Assembly: GCA_029207755.1 (NCBI GenBank)
Contig: JARCOQ010000006.1
Location: 29,532,522-29,596,521 of the forward strand
Reading direction: 5' to 3'
DNA length: 64,000 bases
DNA from: Chamaea fasciata
Taxonomy: Eukaryota; Chordata; Aves; Passeriformes; Sylviidae
In this document: positions 37,901 through 49,434 of the stretch, one piece after another
How positions within the stretch are numbered: the stretch's first letter is position 1
Layout of the letters: every line of letters begins with the position of its first letter
Made by a program: the position numbers and the translations under genes
The notes under the pieces: model-generated
What the model was told of the DNA's origin: nothing
The model's input: only the letters and a program-made list of their open reading frames with translations
Databases searched by the model: none

Positions 37901-40900
37901 GAAGCAGACCTGACAGCACTAAAAAAAAGCAATGGACGCATCTCATCTAGTGTCATCTAGTACCCAATGCTCAGAGTGCTCTGACAGCAGCCACACCAGT
38001 CTTGAACAGCTCTCAGGCAAGATTTAACTTGCAGAGAGGTTTCTCCAGTATAACCTTTCCAGAGCTCAGTGTCACACCACAGTATACCTCACTGTGGTGG
38101 CTGTGCATGTGCTAGCATGGTTTCCTTGGCTCAGGAAAACAGCACTTTCCACTCTTGTCTGTACTCCCATGATAGTCATCTAGGGCAGACTACAAAGCCA
38201 GGGCGTAATCCATGCGACCTTAACAGAGCATGCCAGGAACATGCACTGTCTACATTTCATGCATAACATGATGATCACAGACAGGTCTTTTTCTTTCTTG
38301 ACATTAGAGAAGGGTGACAGAAAACAGCACCAGAAAAGAGCAGAATAAAATAGCAGGCAATATACAAAGGACAAAAGGACAAGACAGATTTTATTTACTA
38401 GCATGTTACTGCTAGCTTCCCTCTGACTCCAAGGGCAGAACTTGTGATCAACACGGACATAGGAGCTCTATACTGTTATGACCATGTAATTCAGTCTGGG
38501 TTGCTAAATGCATCAATACCTGATGACACCATCAGACTGATGGAGGGGTCAGACCTATTTTAACCCCAGCAGATTTAGTGTATCTGCCACTCCCTGGGAA
38601 CATTAGCAACATAAAAGAGGAGTGAAGTGCACTGGTATCTGTTGGCTCTCCATTCAGCCTCACGAGGCCAAATCCACAGTGTCTGTGTTTCTGCTGTCCC
38701 TTTCTCTATCTCCTCATTCAACAATCACTAAGAATGCCATTGGAACACAGGTAAGTATCTCACTGCATAAAAGTCTAAATCAGAAGCTAGATATTTAGAT
38801 CCAAGAAGCCCATGTTAAGGACACTTGGCTCCATGTCACAAGACAGCAAGAGCAGTGCAGAGCAGATGGATTTTACTGGCATGCTTTACTCCAGGAAGAA
38901 TTGAAGGGTGATTGCTTATGCAAGGAGAGGTGCAAGAAGCAGGAACCTACTAAGAGCCAAAGGGTCATCTATGTCCTCATTTTTATTTCTGGAAAATTAC
39001 TACTCCCACTCCACTTTCCTGTGATCACCTTGCTCTAGCCAGTGCTCCAATTTGAAAAGCTAATCGTCCTGTAGGCAACAGTACCTGCTGCCACAATGAA
39101 TGCAAACTGCAGCTTCAAGACTAATTTTAAGCTCAAATCCTCTCCGGAAGAAAAAAGGAAACATCCTCCTTCCTCAGAGCAGGAACTAAAATCCTAAATA
39201 ATTTACGTTTCTTCTTTCTGTACACAGACGCTTTTAATCATTATAAATTCAGCAGCCTGTCAAACTGAAGGTGATATTGCAGTGGATTCCCAGGCAAACT
39301 GATTCAGGAATCAGCCGAGCTGCGTCTCCCTCATACAACAATGGTATTACATTATCTGCACTCTTTTAGAATTGAGAACAGCCACAAAACACTGCAAGAA
39401 TAATTTTATTTTCAACTTCTGATTTAAGGGAAGTGCATTTGCAGGATGTCCCTTTCAAAACGGCATTTTGGTTGGACTTCCTCAGTCAAAATCCTACAGA
39501 ATTACTACTCTACAACACTGTACAATATCACCAACGTTAAGGTAACACGCCCTAAAATGTGAAGCTTCAATGATCTGGCCAGATGTGAAAAAAACTCACA
39601 ACCACCTCTTTGCCGTGATTCAGAAAGAGGGTAGGTGTATGCCTAAGTTCTTGTGAGTTCAAACCTCAAGCAACAGAGGAAAAATAAATGCTTCAACTAG
39701 ACCCATCACCTACAGATCTATTATTTATTTATTTACACAATACTGATTTAGATTCACTGTGTACATGTACTGCATCCATGGCCTCACAACATACCCAGAG
39801 AGCCTCTAATAAAGTGCAATATTGCAGATAAAGTCAATTTAGGCAAGTATATGCCTTAAGACATGCTAGTGCTTTATCTGGAGAGCACAAACCACATTCA
39901 AGATACCTCACTGACTTTTGCCTACCTGTGTTGACTTTGTATGCTCTCCATTACCCCAGATATGCGGACCGAAAAGACAGATGTACAGGTTATTTAACCA
40001 TCTTTGACACAAGACTTTGAGTTTCATGTTTCTGTGACAGCTAAATGATTTTCATGTATTATGTCCACTTAAGTCCCCAACAAGGTCCAATGAACTCCAG
40101 CTCCCAACGTGGGAATTTTCTCTATCACTTGGAGTGAGCTGATGCAATCTGTAGATACCTCTTTCAGCTGCCCTCTCTACCCACAAGGCAGCTTTCCTAT
40201 CCAATATTTAGACAAGTGTGAGAAAACCAAAGCTCTGTGTTGTTCTCCTGTGGGGCTTGTTATTGTGAAACATCAAAATAAATACCAGGGAAGAGAACCA
40301 CAGACATTCCTCCCCACAACAGAATAAACATCACAGAAATAAACTACAAACATTCCTGCTGTGGAAAGCCTGCATACTTCTGCATCACCACTTGTTTGGA
40401 GTATGGAGGTATGGAGGTGGAGCGCAAGCTTCTCACAGAAGTTTGGAACTAAATATTAACAAAGAACTCTGAAACACCTAACTTGTAATCAAGAAAACAG
40501 GTCCTTACTTAAAAAGCATGAATAGAAGAAACAGAGTTTGTAGTGTGAAAACTATTTTGGTTGGGCTACAAAAGGCCTTAATGAATTACTGTCATGACTG
40601 CAAAACTGATAAAACCCCTACCAAGTCCTCACTGCCAGGATTTTAAATATAATCCCAACATTTTCAGTCCATCAATTTGAGAGACTGCCCACAGAATATC
40701 ACTACTGCTTGAATTAGATGGCTCATATGGTACTCCATAGACAGCCTTGAGATTTTGGAATCCCTTGGGTTTTTTTGTAAAAATATCTGTTGAAGGTACA
40801 CAGAACAGTGCTGATTGTTAGCACAGAATAACAGATAACTTTCCCAAACTTAACTTTCAGAAGATCAAGTTTGAGAAGAACACAAGGAACACAAAAGCAA

Positions 40901-43900
40901 ATACATTGATAGACTTAACTTAAGGGATCAATTCTGGAATACATTAAGACTGCATTGTCATGTACCTCTGGTTTTTTGCATCCTATTGTCTATTCTAACA
41001 AATACACTACATCAGGAAAACACTGTTTGTTTAAATAAAAACAATCAAACCAAAAAACCCCACTCAAAACAGATGACTTCAGAGTTTAGAGTGGCATTCT
41101 CTGAATATCAGCACCAGCCACCTCACTTTGAAGACTTCTGGTGCATTCTAGTTCTCACCCAAGAAATTAAATCCTTAGATCCAGTTGTTGTACTATATTT
41201 AGTAACCGTGGAAAAATCTGGCCAAGAAGGCAACAGCTATTGTGTTTCAAAGATTATTTCAGGTTTATAGATATTCCCTTAACTCTTCAAGGTAAATATC
41301 ATTATATGTCCTCAATGAATACATTTATTAAGAAACTGAAATTCATACATTTAGATTATATGCATTTATTTATACAGAAATGGCAAAATAAATGCCAGCT
41401 TTCATAGTTCACATGCAATAGCTACTATACTTAGTAGCTTTGCTGTCTGTTTATAAGAGCATTAGCCTGAAGGTATTCTAAGGTTAGATCACGAGACAAT
41501 TGAGTCATTCAGATAGTCCTCACAGTTCACATGAATGAAAAAAAAAAATCTAAAAAAATACTATAGCCAGCTTTTTATTGCAGCTAGAAAGGCAACAAAA
41601 TAGTCCAGCCACAGTAAAATATCTGCAAAAAGAGGTTTAAGCCTGATGTCTGTTGCATTTCAAGGGATAAAGGGAAAATATTAATTTACATTGTTCAACT
41701 CCCAGAATTTCCAGTGTGTAAAACATTAAGTACATTAAATGAATACAGAATCTAACCTTGTACTAACCTGAGTCACCCCACAGCATGTAAAACTGTTCCA
41801 AGTTCTACTGCAGGATTTCCTGGCTCTTCTTTTGGAGATATGGACAGAGACAGAAAAACTGATGAATCCAATTTATTTACAAATGCTGAAGCTCTTAACA
41901 CCAGAGACTGAGAATCCAGTCTATCCAATATATCTATATTGAAATTCCCAGTTAGAGCTATTCAGAAGTCCCACTTCTGCAATGTGGAAGACCTGGAATT
42001 CTTGGTTGCCAGGGAATATATGTTCACATACATATCAAGGCCTTTTCAAGTCTCCAAGCAACACCACTTCCTGCACAGTTTCTTCTACACTTGCAAAAAC
42101 TCTTACAAGCAAAAACACACCACTCCCCAATCAATAACAAACCCAAAAAGATCTAATCAGATACAAAAGGAGAAACAGAGCCCTAATGAGTTACTTGAGC
42201 ACATATCCCTCATCACTTGGGGTAATTTGCCATACACTGCTGAATACCACAGACAGTCAGCTGAAGATCTAAGTATTTGGCATTCACAACAATGTGTATC
42301 AGATCTCAGAATAGTCTTCCCAATTTTTAAAGAAAATACACATTTTGACAAAGTATAACATATAATCTTACAACATTAAGTCTTTTGTTGTTGTCAAAGC
42401 ACAATAACAGTGTGATAAACATTAATCCTTTTTTTCAGACTTGGAAAGAGCAGGTATTTCAAGAGTAACCTATTCTATCAAAGAATCTACAACATAAGAA
42501 CTGTTTCCTCTCAAGCTTCAACAGGGATGACTAAGAGCATGAAAGAAAGGGGTGTAAACTGAACCTTAAAGTATGCCTCCAACTTTTGTCTGAACCAGAG
42601 TATTTTGTTAGCAAATGCATCTTATCCCAGTATAAGGGTTTGAGTGGAGAGCCAGACCCCACCTTTAACAACCTGTTCCAAGGGACAACTTCATGGACTG
42701 TTGTATCTATACCTTAGTTTTCCATTTGAGCTTGATCAGCACTATTACTCACTTTTGCAATAAGCCCCCTGACTTAATTTCTTCCCTCTCCTAGTGTTCT
42801 ATTTTCTCACAAACACTTGAACTAAAACAAGCATCTTCTCTTTATGAGAGTAAGAAAACAGAATACCATGATGGAGCATGTACCATTTTTTGACAAAGCT
42901 GCTTTGTTTTTCATGGCTTCTACAGCCTTTAGTGACTGATTCTATGCTGCATACTCCATCACAGTGCTAAAAGATACAACATAAATCACACTGTTCACAT
43001 TTAGTAACACTTGACAGGTGTATCCATCAGTTGTCCCTGTTGGGGTCCTGACAAGGGTCTTATGCCGCACATGCAACTTGTTATCCATAATACACCACAG
43101 ATCCCTTTCAGGGTCATGGAACAACAGCGAATGAAATGATTGCTTTACCTTTGGAACTGCCAAACAGGATATTTGCTTTTGCTCGCCTTACATAGGTTCA
43201 GAGATTACTGTGTTGTAACTTAATGTTTGGTCAATAACAGAGATCTGAGATGTGAATACCCACTGCATCCACATACACTGTGCTGTAATATACTACAGTG
43301 GGATTAGACACAGCCAGCTTTTTCTACAGGGAAGGCTGAAGAAAAAAGGAAACAGCACTAACTTTACGCATTTTTAGAGACACCTTTGCATCTAGTTCAA
43401 AATTCCATCTCATAAGAGGCAACATTTTTATTCATATTTACATTAAGACATTACAGTAAGCGCACATGAACATGCTTACTTGAAGTTAGTAAGTTAAGAA
43501 GGATAACACATATTATTCCCAAGAACTTAATTGTGCCTTAGCTTTAAAGCCATGCTGAAGAAATACACCACAGAACTTGTAGAATTTATTTGATGCACTG
43601 AACATCACCCATGAAAAATACAGAATTCAGAAGAAGAAGCCTTGTTTTAACTCAAAGAAGAAACAAACAGCTGCAAACAGGCAAGTCTGTCCAGCTTTAC
43701 AGGCACACTAACAGTATGTTGTGGCTTGCTTCATCAAGCAGATTCTGGCTGTGCATCATCGCTGTAAATGAATGGAAAATGGAGAAACAGCAACAACATA
43801 AAGGAAACAGAGAGCAGATCTAGAAAAGCCTGCTATTTTTTTCATCCTTGAAGAAATGTGAAAGGCAGCATGAACAACTGAACTAGACACTTAATTAATA

Positions 43901-46900
43901 CCTTAATATCGTAATCAATTATCAGAATCCCGCTGTAACAAATTAGTCCTGGGCACATGAACAGGAAATAGAAGTGAGGTTGGAACTTCTGACTGGATAA
44001 GGCTAAAAAATGTAGACTTAACTATGGCACTGAAATAAAAGAATAAAAGCTTTATACTAGCTGCAGTCATGAGAACAAAGCTTCACTATAATATCAAAGC
44101 CAAAAGGAAAAAAAAAAAAAAAGATAGTGGGCCTCATTCTACATGGTACTGGCTGGCATTATTTCAGTTCATTCCAAAAAAGATCATTTGTCTTTTCTTA
44201 AAATGTAAGACATTGTATTGCAGAATATCCAAGCAGTCACACAGTATTTTTATTCTGTAAGAACTATCTGCAACTGTGAGAATGGAAAAAAAACTTCTTA
44301 AAAATGCAAAATACTCCACCAGAAAGCTCTGCATTCATAAATGGGAAATTATACTAATTCTCTGTACAAATTAGAAATGTATTAAGTTGAATGTCTAACA
44401 TCTCCAGTTTTGGAAACTGACTCAGTACAGTAAGCAGTTCAGGTTTGTTAAGACAAGCACTGAAATACAGCCACTTTGCTGGCAAAAGTATGAGTAAAGA
44501 GCATTTAAATAAAATACGGCTAAATATTACAGCCAGTTTGGTGTTTATGGCTGTGTTTTTAAGGCATCAAATCCAACACTTCAAAGCTATGTAGCTACAT
44601 GCTTTATTAGGTCAGAAAAGATGAATCACAGGCAAAATTCTACTGAACCAGTAAAAAGGGGAGGGAACACTACTTTTCTGGAAAGTATAGAGAATATGCA
44701 CACTAAATTTAGGTGGAAATAAAGTTATATTTTGAGACTACTGTAAGCAAGCCTAAGAGAAATTTATTTTCCTAGTTTCTAGTCCAAAAATGGATTTTAT
44801 TGCTTATTAGGAATTACCTCAATTAAGCTGCTCAAGACATCATGTTGCTAGCTGAATCATTCCCCACATGCTTATACAATAGACTAGGTTTGAGCTCTTG
44901 AAACTCAGTGTCAGGCTTTACCTAAACTAACATTAGTTCAGCCAAGTATCAGTAAAAGCAACAAACAGAACAAGCACTTTGGGCAAAGTCTGACAAAAGC
45001 CCCGATCTTAACATAAAATATCAAAGTACTCTGCCACAATTAATATGTAGACATTTCACATCCAAGAGAGTAAAACACAAAAGCATTAAATGCATGTAAT
45101 GACTACAGGAAACTTAAAAAATACTGCCACAGTACCAGAGTTACAGGTCAGAACTGACTTGCCCAGTAATTTCAAATTCAAATTTACAACATCTGCTTGG
45201 CTACAGCTCCTCTTTCAGAAAGACATCTGCTGTTCACTCAGGAGACACAAGACCTTCCAGTGATCTTCACTATCTTTCAAAAAGAGCTTTTCAATGAGTA
45301 ATTAATTACAAGTAGCTTTTAATTCAACAAATACATGCTGATTCTCAGGAAACTAATTTAGACTGCCAACTCTCTTGAAAAGACCTGGAAACTGCTCCAA
45401 GTAGAAGCATCATCTGAAGACTTTTCAATCGCTTGGCAGACAGAAATTAGCACCAGGTGTCCTGACTGGCACAAAGACCAAAAACAAACCCAATATGAAG
45501 TCCTTAAAACTCTGCCAGATTTTGAAACGCCATCTGCCACTTAATCAGCTGCGATTTCTCCCTCTGCCATATGAACAGACACATACATCAAAATGCTCTG
45601 ATAATTTCAACTTCTTATACAAACATAGCCTACAGTGATTCACAAAAACAGCTCACACCAACAGGTTATCTACAATGAATGTTCCAGAAAAGGAAGGCTA
45701 TGTGGGATTCTTCTGTTTGTTTTCTGGGGTTTTTTTAAAGCTGCAACACATGAGTTCATTCACTACTTACTTTGGCTAAAAAGTAAAAATTCTAACCAAG
45801 TTTCATTTCCATACATTTTTTTTCATACAGTTTAAATCTCATTAGGTTTCACTGGAAACAGAGGAACAGAACAGACTGCATAGCCTAAGACCTGTGTATC
45901 CAGAAGACAGGAAGTAGACAAAACCCAGGAAAATAGGTTTTTTCCATATTCCTTGAAACTAGAGTCAGTGACAGTTTACAGAATTATCCATTGTGCATCT
46001 TTTCTTCCAGAAAAGAACCAATATACTGATATAATGCATAAACTTCACTTGAGTTGCGCCACAGAAAATATAAAATGCACTCAGAAAACTCACCAGGACC
46101 CAAACAAGATAGACTTTGGTGTACATTTCTTCCAGGGGTACCTTCAGAACGGAAACAAACAAACAAAAAATTATACCTCAAGCTAGTACGAGCAGTAGGG
46201 CTGCCTATTTTTAAGATTCAAGATTCTTTCCACATAAATTCCTCAAACTGCAATTTCAGTTTCTTTCTTGTGATGACTGATGGCATGATCTACAGCAAGA
46301 TTTAGCTTTATAAGAAACTGTTTGGAAAATGCAGGATGCATTCCCAATTACAATTATCCCATTACAATTATTATATTTCATTTAAGTCAGGTAGCACTGT
46401 TTCACTTTACTCATTCAATTCAAAGAGGACCACAGACAATGAGAAACTATCATCTATACTGGCATTATAGCAATTATTTTCTTTCTGTATGCTACAGTTA
46501 TTTTATTGCATAGAGGAGCAATAAATTAACAACATTCTCAAATGTGCTAACAATCAAGTTATCTATAAATGAAAGCACTGAGAAAGTTAACCCACTCTTA
46601 CTGTGTAACTTAACACTTATGTGAAAAGCGACATACAAACTTTATTATTTTGAAGGATATTGACCAAAAGCAATCTTTTAGACTGCTGAGTGTAAGTGCA
46701 AAAGTCACGTGCCCAAATTCATAAAAGGTCTTTTGACAACACTTTCCTACAGGCTTTAGGAATAGTGTGGATCCTATGGCACAGCTTTCATCAGGAAACA
46801 AGCTGCTTTGTACCACCACTGTACTTGTGTGCCCCCATCTCAGCCTTGCAAATAGAGCTTTGCCCCCAAAGTGAAAATTTGGTCTTAAAAAACTTTTCCA

Positions 46901-47409
46901 AAGGTTTGTATCTGTTCTTTAGATCCATTCTGGCAGAAAGGACTAATTTGCTTTCGAAGTTAAAGAAAAAAAAAAAATGATACAGAAACATAAAGAGGAG
47001 TAAATATCCTCAACAGCCAGAGCTGATCAGCATGCTCTCACCAGACTCTCGCTTAGATTAAACACAAACTTGGCAAAATCTCAAAATCTAGTCTACACTG
47101 TGTCTTGCAAGTATACAACCTTATAAGCAGATGACAGAACATCGTTTAACAGACAGATTTATTATCCTGTATTTTTAGTCCTTATGGGATGCAAGTTTCA
47201 AACAGACAGTAGAGAATAAATGTTCCTCAAGCAAATAGGTAAGAAACAGAACTTTGCAGAGCCAGTGTCCAATATGGTGAACTGCAAAGAAAATGAGCCA
47301 ACTATCTCAATTATTCTGAAATGATAAAGCATAGCTGCTCCTTCTCAAGACAGAGATCCAAGAAGAAGCAAAAATTGACTACTCAACAGCTGATTACCTC
47401 TAGTCTCAC
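34980..47409 (-). other. MTUS1: ATIP1 5' leader and promoter region, then MTUS1 intron
   Basis: The part nearest 34980 must hold the ATIP1 5' untranslated region and promoter; an ATG at 35025 opens a frame that overlaps the ATIP1 start out of register. The remaining roughly 12 kb is intron of the long isoform. I see AT-rich sequence and poly-A runs (44109-44123, 46964-46978), and no additional exon. Confidence 0.65.
35341..35392 (-). promoter_or_regulatory. GGA-rich (TCC on the gene strand) tract in the putative ATIP1 promoter
   Basis: A purine tract of GGAGGAGGAGG type lying about 360-410 bases upstream of the ATIP1 ATG; on the gene's strand it is a polypyrimidine TCC tract. Such tracts are common in TATA-less promoters. 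No TATA box was seen nearby and no start site can be fixed, so the promoter role is inferred from position. Confidence 0.4.
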
Positions 47410-47487
47410 CAACTTTCCTTGCTAAGTGTAGAGGCCCAGATGATTTTGGTGTGCACTGGTTCAGTGAAGCTGACCTGGTCTTGGCTC
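47410..47487 (-). CDS. MTUS1: MTUS1 long-isoform exon (AKTRSASLNQ...)
   Basis: A 78-base internal exon, 2 + 25 codons + 1. The minus-strand acceptor is TTTTACTTTTAG|GA (47489-47488) and the donor TTG|GTGAGA (47409 onward). It encodes AKTRSASLNQCTPKSSGPLH then LARKV: basic and Ser-rich, like the microtubule-binding part of the long form ATIP3. The other two frames meet a stop in the exon or at the next junction. The leading GA joins the G from 49303 to make Gly, and the trailing G joins 14062 to make Val, so the exon fits between its neighbours without a frame break. Confidence 0.87.
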
Positions 47488-47662
47488 CTAAAAGTAAAAG
47501 CTTAGATGAACTTTAAAGTAGAACTGTGTCAGCAATTAAAGACTTAGCTTACATTTTTACAGTTTAGGTACAGGATCCAAAAATCTCTTCAAACACAAAA
47601 AGAGAAACCTTCTAGAACATTTAAGCTGTATTTAAACTTAGGTCTGCTTCGCCGGAACTCAC

Positions 47663-47695
47663 CTTGGAAGAAATAAAGATAGTTTTAAAAGCCTT
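47663..47695 (-). other. Possible cryptic or poison micro-exon
   Basis: On the minus strand TTTTCTTCTGCTTAG (acceptor ending 47696) is followed by 33 bases and then CCAAG|GTGAGT (donor from 47662). Both sites look strong. Read in the phase delivered by exon 49434-49303, the segment gives Glu-Gly-Phe-stop, so its inclusion would truncate the protein. It may simply be a decoy pair. Confidence 0.25.
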
Positions 47696-47789
47696 CTAAG
47701 CAGAAGAAAACATTAGTAAAGATTTCATTTTAGCAGTAAGATCAAGTTACTTAAGTCTCAAAACAGCAGCAAATACAATGCAGCTAAGG

Positions 47790-48290
47790 AAACACTGGCT
47801 GAAAGAGACCTCCAGAGGCCAGACATCCACAATCCCACTCAGAGCAGGGTCACCATTAAGATGAGATCAACTGACCACGCTTTTGTCTAGATGAGCCTTG
47901 CAAACCTCCAAGAAGGGTGGTTCTATGACACCACTGGGCAAGGATGCATCTCCCACTCTACAGTTTGAAAGCATTTCTGATTGCTACATGATCTGGCGCT
48001 ACTGAGAAGAGCTTGGCACCGTGACCGTTATAGCTGTCCTTTCCAAGTTATTGACCGCACAGACTCAACTCCCTCAACCTCTTCTCACTGGACAGGGAAC
48101 CCAGCCATCTTCCTAAGTCTCCACTGGATCTTTCCAGTTTCAAAACAATCCTCTTGGTCTGGGAAGGACCCAAAACACAGTACCATAGTCCAGGTAACAC
48201 TGATCTGAAGGGGAATACCAGCTTCCTTTGGCCACGAAAGACGATGAGCATAGTTGTGCTGCATGTGCTGGACCCCAACAGAAAGCATCA
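47790..48290 (-). mobile_element. Diverged CR1 LINE fragment, sense on the minus strand
   Basis: Plus-strand text such as GAAAGAGACCTCCAGAGGCC, CTCAGAGCAGGGTCACC, CACTGGGCAAGGATGCATCTCC, CTACTGAGAAGAGCTTGGCACCG, CTCCCTCAACCTCTTCTCAC and TACCATAGTCCAGGT follows the usual reverse-complement CR1 3' region in order, including GAGAAGAGCCTGGC and TACTCCAGGTG. The copy has many changes and indels and lacks the extreme 3' end, so it is an old insertion. Edges are approximate. Confidence 0.85.
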
Positions 48291-49302
48291 GCCTGTCAGA
48301 AAGCCATGTGATTTGTGTTTGTTTCAAAGTGACTTATAATTTGTGGCAAATTCTGTCTCTTTTAAAGCATGTCACTACAGCAAGACATTTGGCAGGCATC
48401 CCTTACTTATTGTAGATGATGTAAGATACCAGCTTAAAATTTAAGTCTAATGCAGGAGTACAGCATTTAATTAGGTTTATCGAACTACAATAACCAGTTC
48501 ACCACAAAGATGGACAGAAGCAAGCTGATTACAGCTAGGACTTAGGAAAGAGACACAGCAAGCTCATTTATCTGCTCCCATTATGTCTTCAATTTTGGTC
48601 AGAGAATCACTTGTCAACTGGTGTTTGTGGCTTGAGTGGAAGACACACTGTTGGCCAATCAAGAGTTCCTAGCTGAAATTGAAATAGGAACCTGAACAAT
48701 GTTTAATACAAAGCCAGGAAGTACATTTAATATTTCTTTTAGCACAAGATGATAAAACCCGATTAATTGTCTTGTCTCCATTAAAGCTTCTAATACAGAC
48801 CTTAAGAAGAATATCAAGAAAGAGCAACATGAAAAGCTAAGTTTCTGCGACTTTTGCTTTTGAAAGATGGGATAATGTCATTGATCTACAGAAGAAGATA
48901 CATTCTAACAATACCTTATTGAATAATATATCCCCATCCCCAAGGCCCTTTTGGTCCTGAATGGGGTGAAGATAATACAACCATACTCAGGATAAATTCA
49001 GGGTATGTCTATTCTGCAGATTACCCGCAGTGACCGAGTCTGTGCCCTGAATTTTCTGAAAGAAAAGAGCCTTTTTAAAACAAAGCAAACCCCATGCAAC
49101 AACACCTGCAATGTAGCAAGGTGCATTTTGTCGCTTTAGCATGCAAACCTGAGCCATACCACAGTTCAGATCTCTTAACTTCCCTGAAATACCTCTATCA
49201 ATTACAGCAATACAAAGAAGATTTTAGCCTTCCTATGAAGCCTTACAACACCTGAAGCACCACTGATGTGATTTAAGCTCCTCTGTCTACAGACTCATAT
49301 AC

Positions 49303-49434
49303 CTTTTGGAGTTGACCTCAGTGAGTGCAGTCTAGGTCTTGGTAACGCTTTCAAAGGGACAGGCCCTGAAGTGCCATTCTGGCAGGCTGGTTTTGAAGGC
49401 CATTCTCCATTCCTGACGACTGTGGCACTTGCAG
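49303..49434 (-). CDS. MTUS1: MTUS1 long-isoform exon (ASATVVRNGE...)
   Basis: A 132-base internal exon, 2 + 43 codons + 1, with acceptor TTCTGTTTTGCAG|CT (49436-49435) and donor AAAAG|GTATAT (49302 onward) on the minus strand. It encodes ASATVVRNGEWPSKPACQNG, TSGPVPLKAL and PRPRLHSLRSTPK, a Pro/Ser/basic low-complexity segment consistent with the disordered central part of the long MTUS1 isoform. The identity rests on position, strand, matched phases on both sides and composition; I cannot recite the mammalian equivalent. It is skipped in ATIP1. Confidence 0.85.

Larger units (their letters stand above)
47488..49302 (-). other. MTUS1: MTUS1 intron with an old CR1 insertion
   Basis: Intron of the long isoform containing the cryptic micro-exon at 47663-47695 and the CR1 fragment at about 47790-48290. 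Confidence 0.75.

Noticed and set aside
39651..39668. B-box-like GTTCAAACC suggesting another tRNA-derived element
   Set aside because: No matching A box, anticodon arm or CR1 tail around it; a 9-base match is expected by chance.
43611..43823. Lys/Gln-rich plus-strand open frame that looked coiled-coil-like
   Set aside because: Short, A-rich composition explains the residues; opposite strand to the gene and no splice sites.
49025..49055. Possible 31-base exon with TTTCTTTCAG acceptor and GTAATC donor on the minus strand
   Set aside because: Its length breaks the frame between exons 49303 and 47487, which join cleanly without it; the donor is poor.
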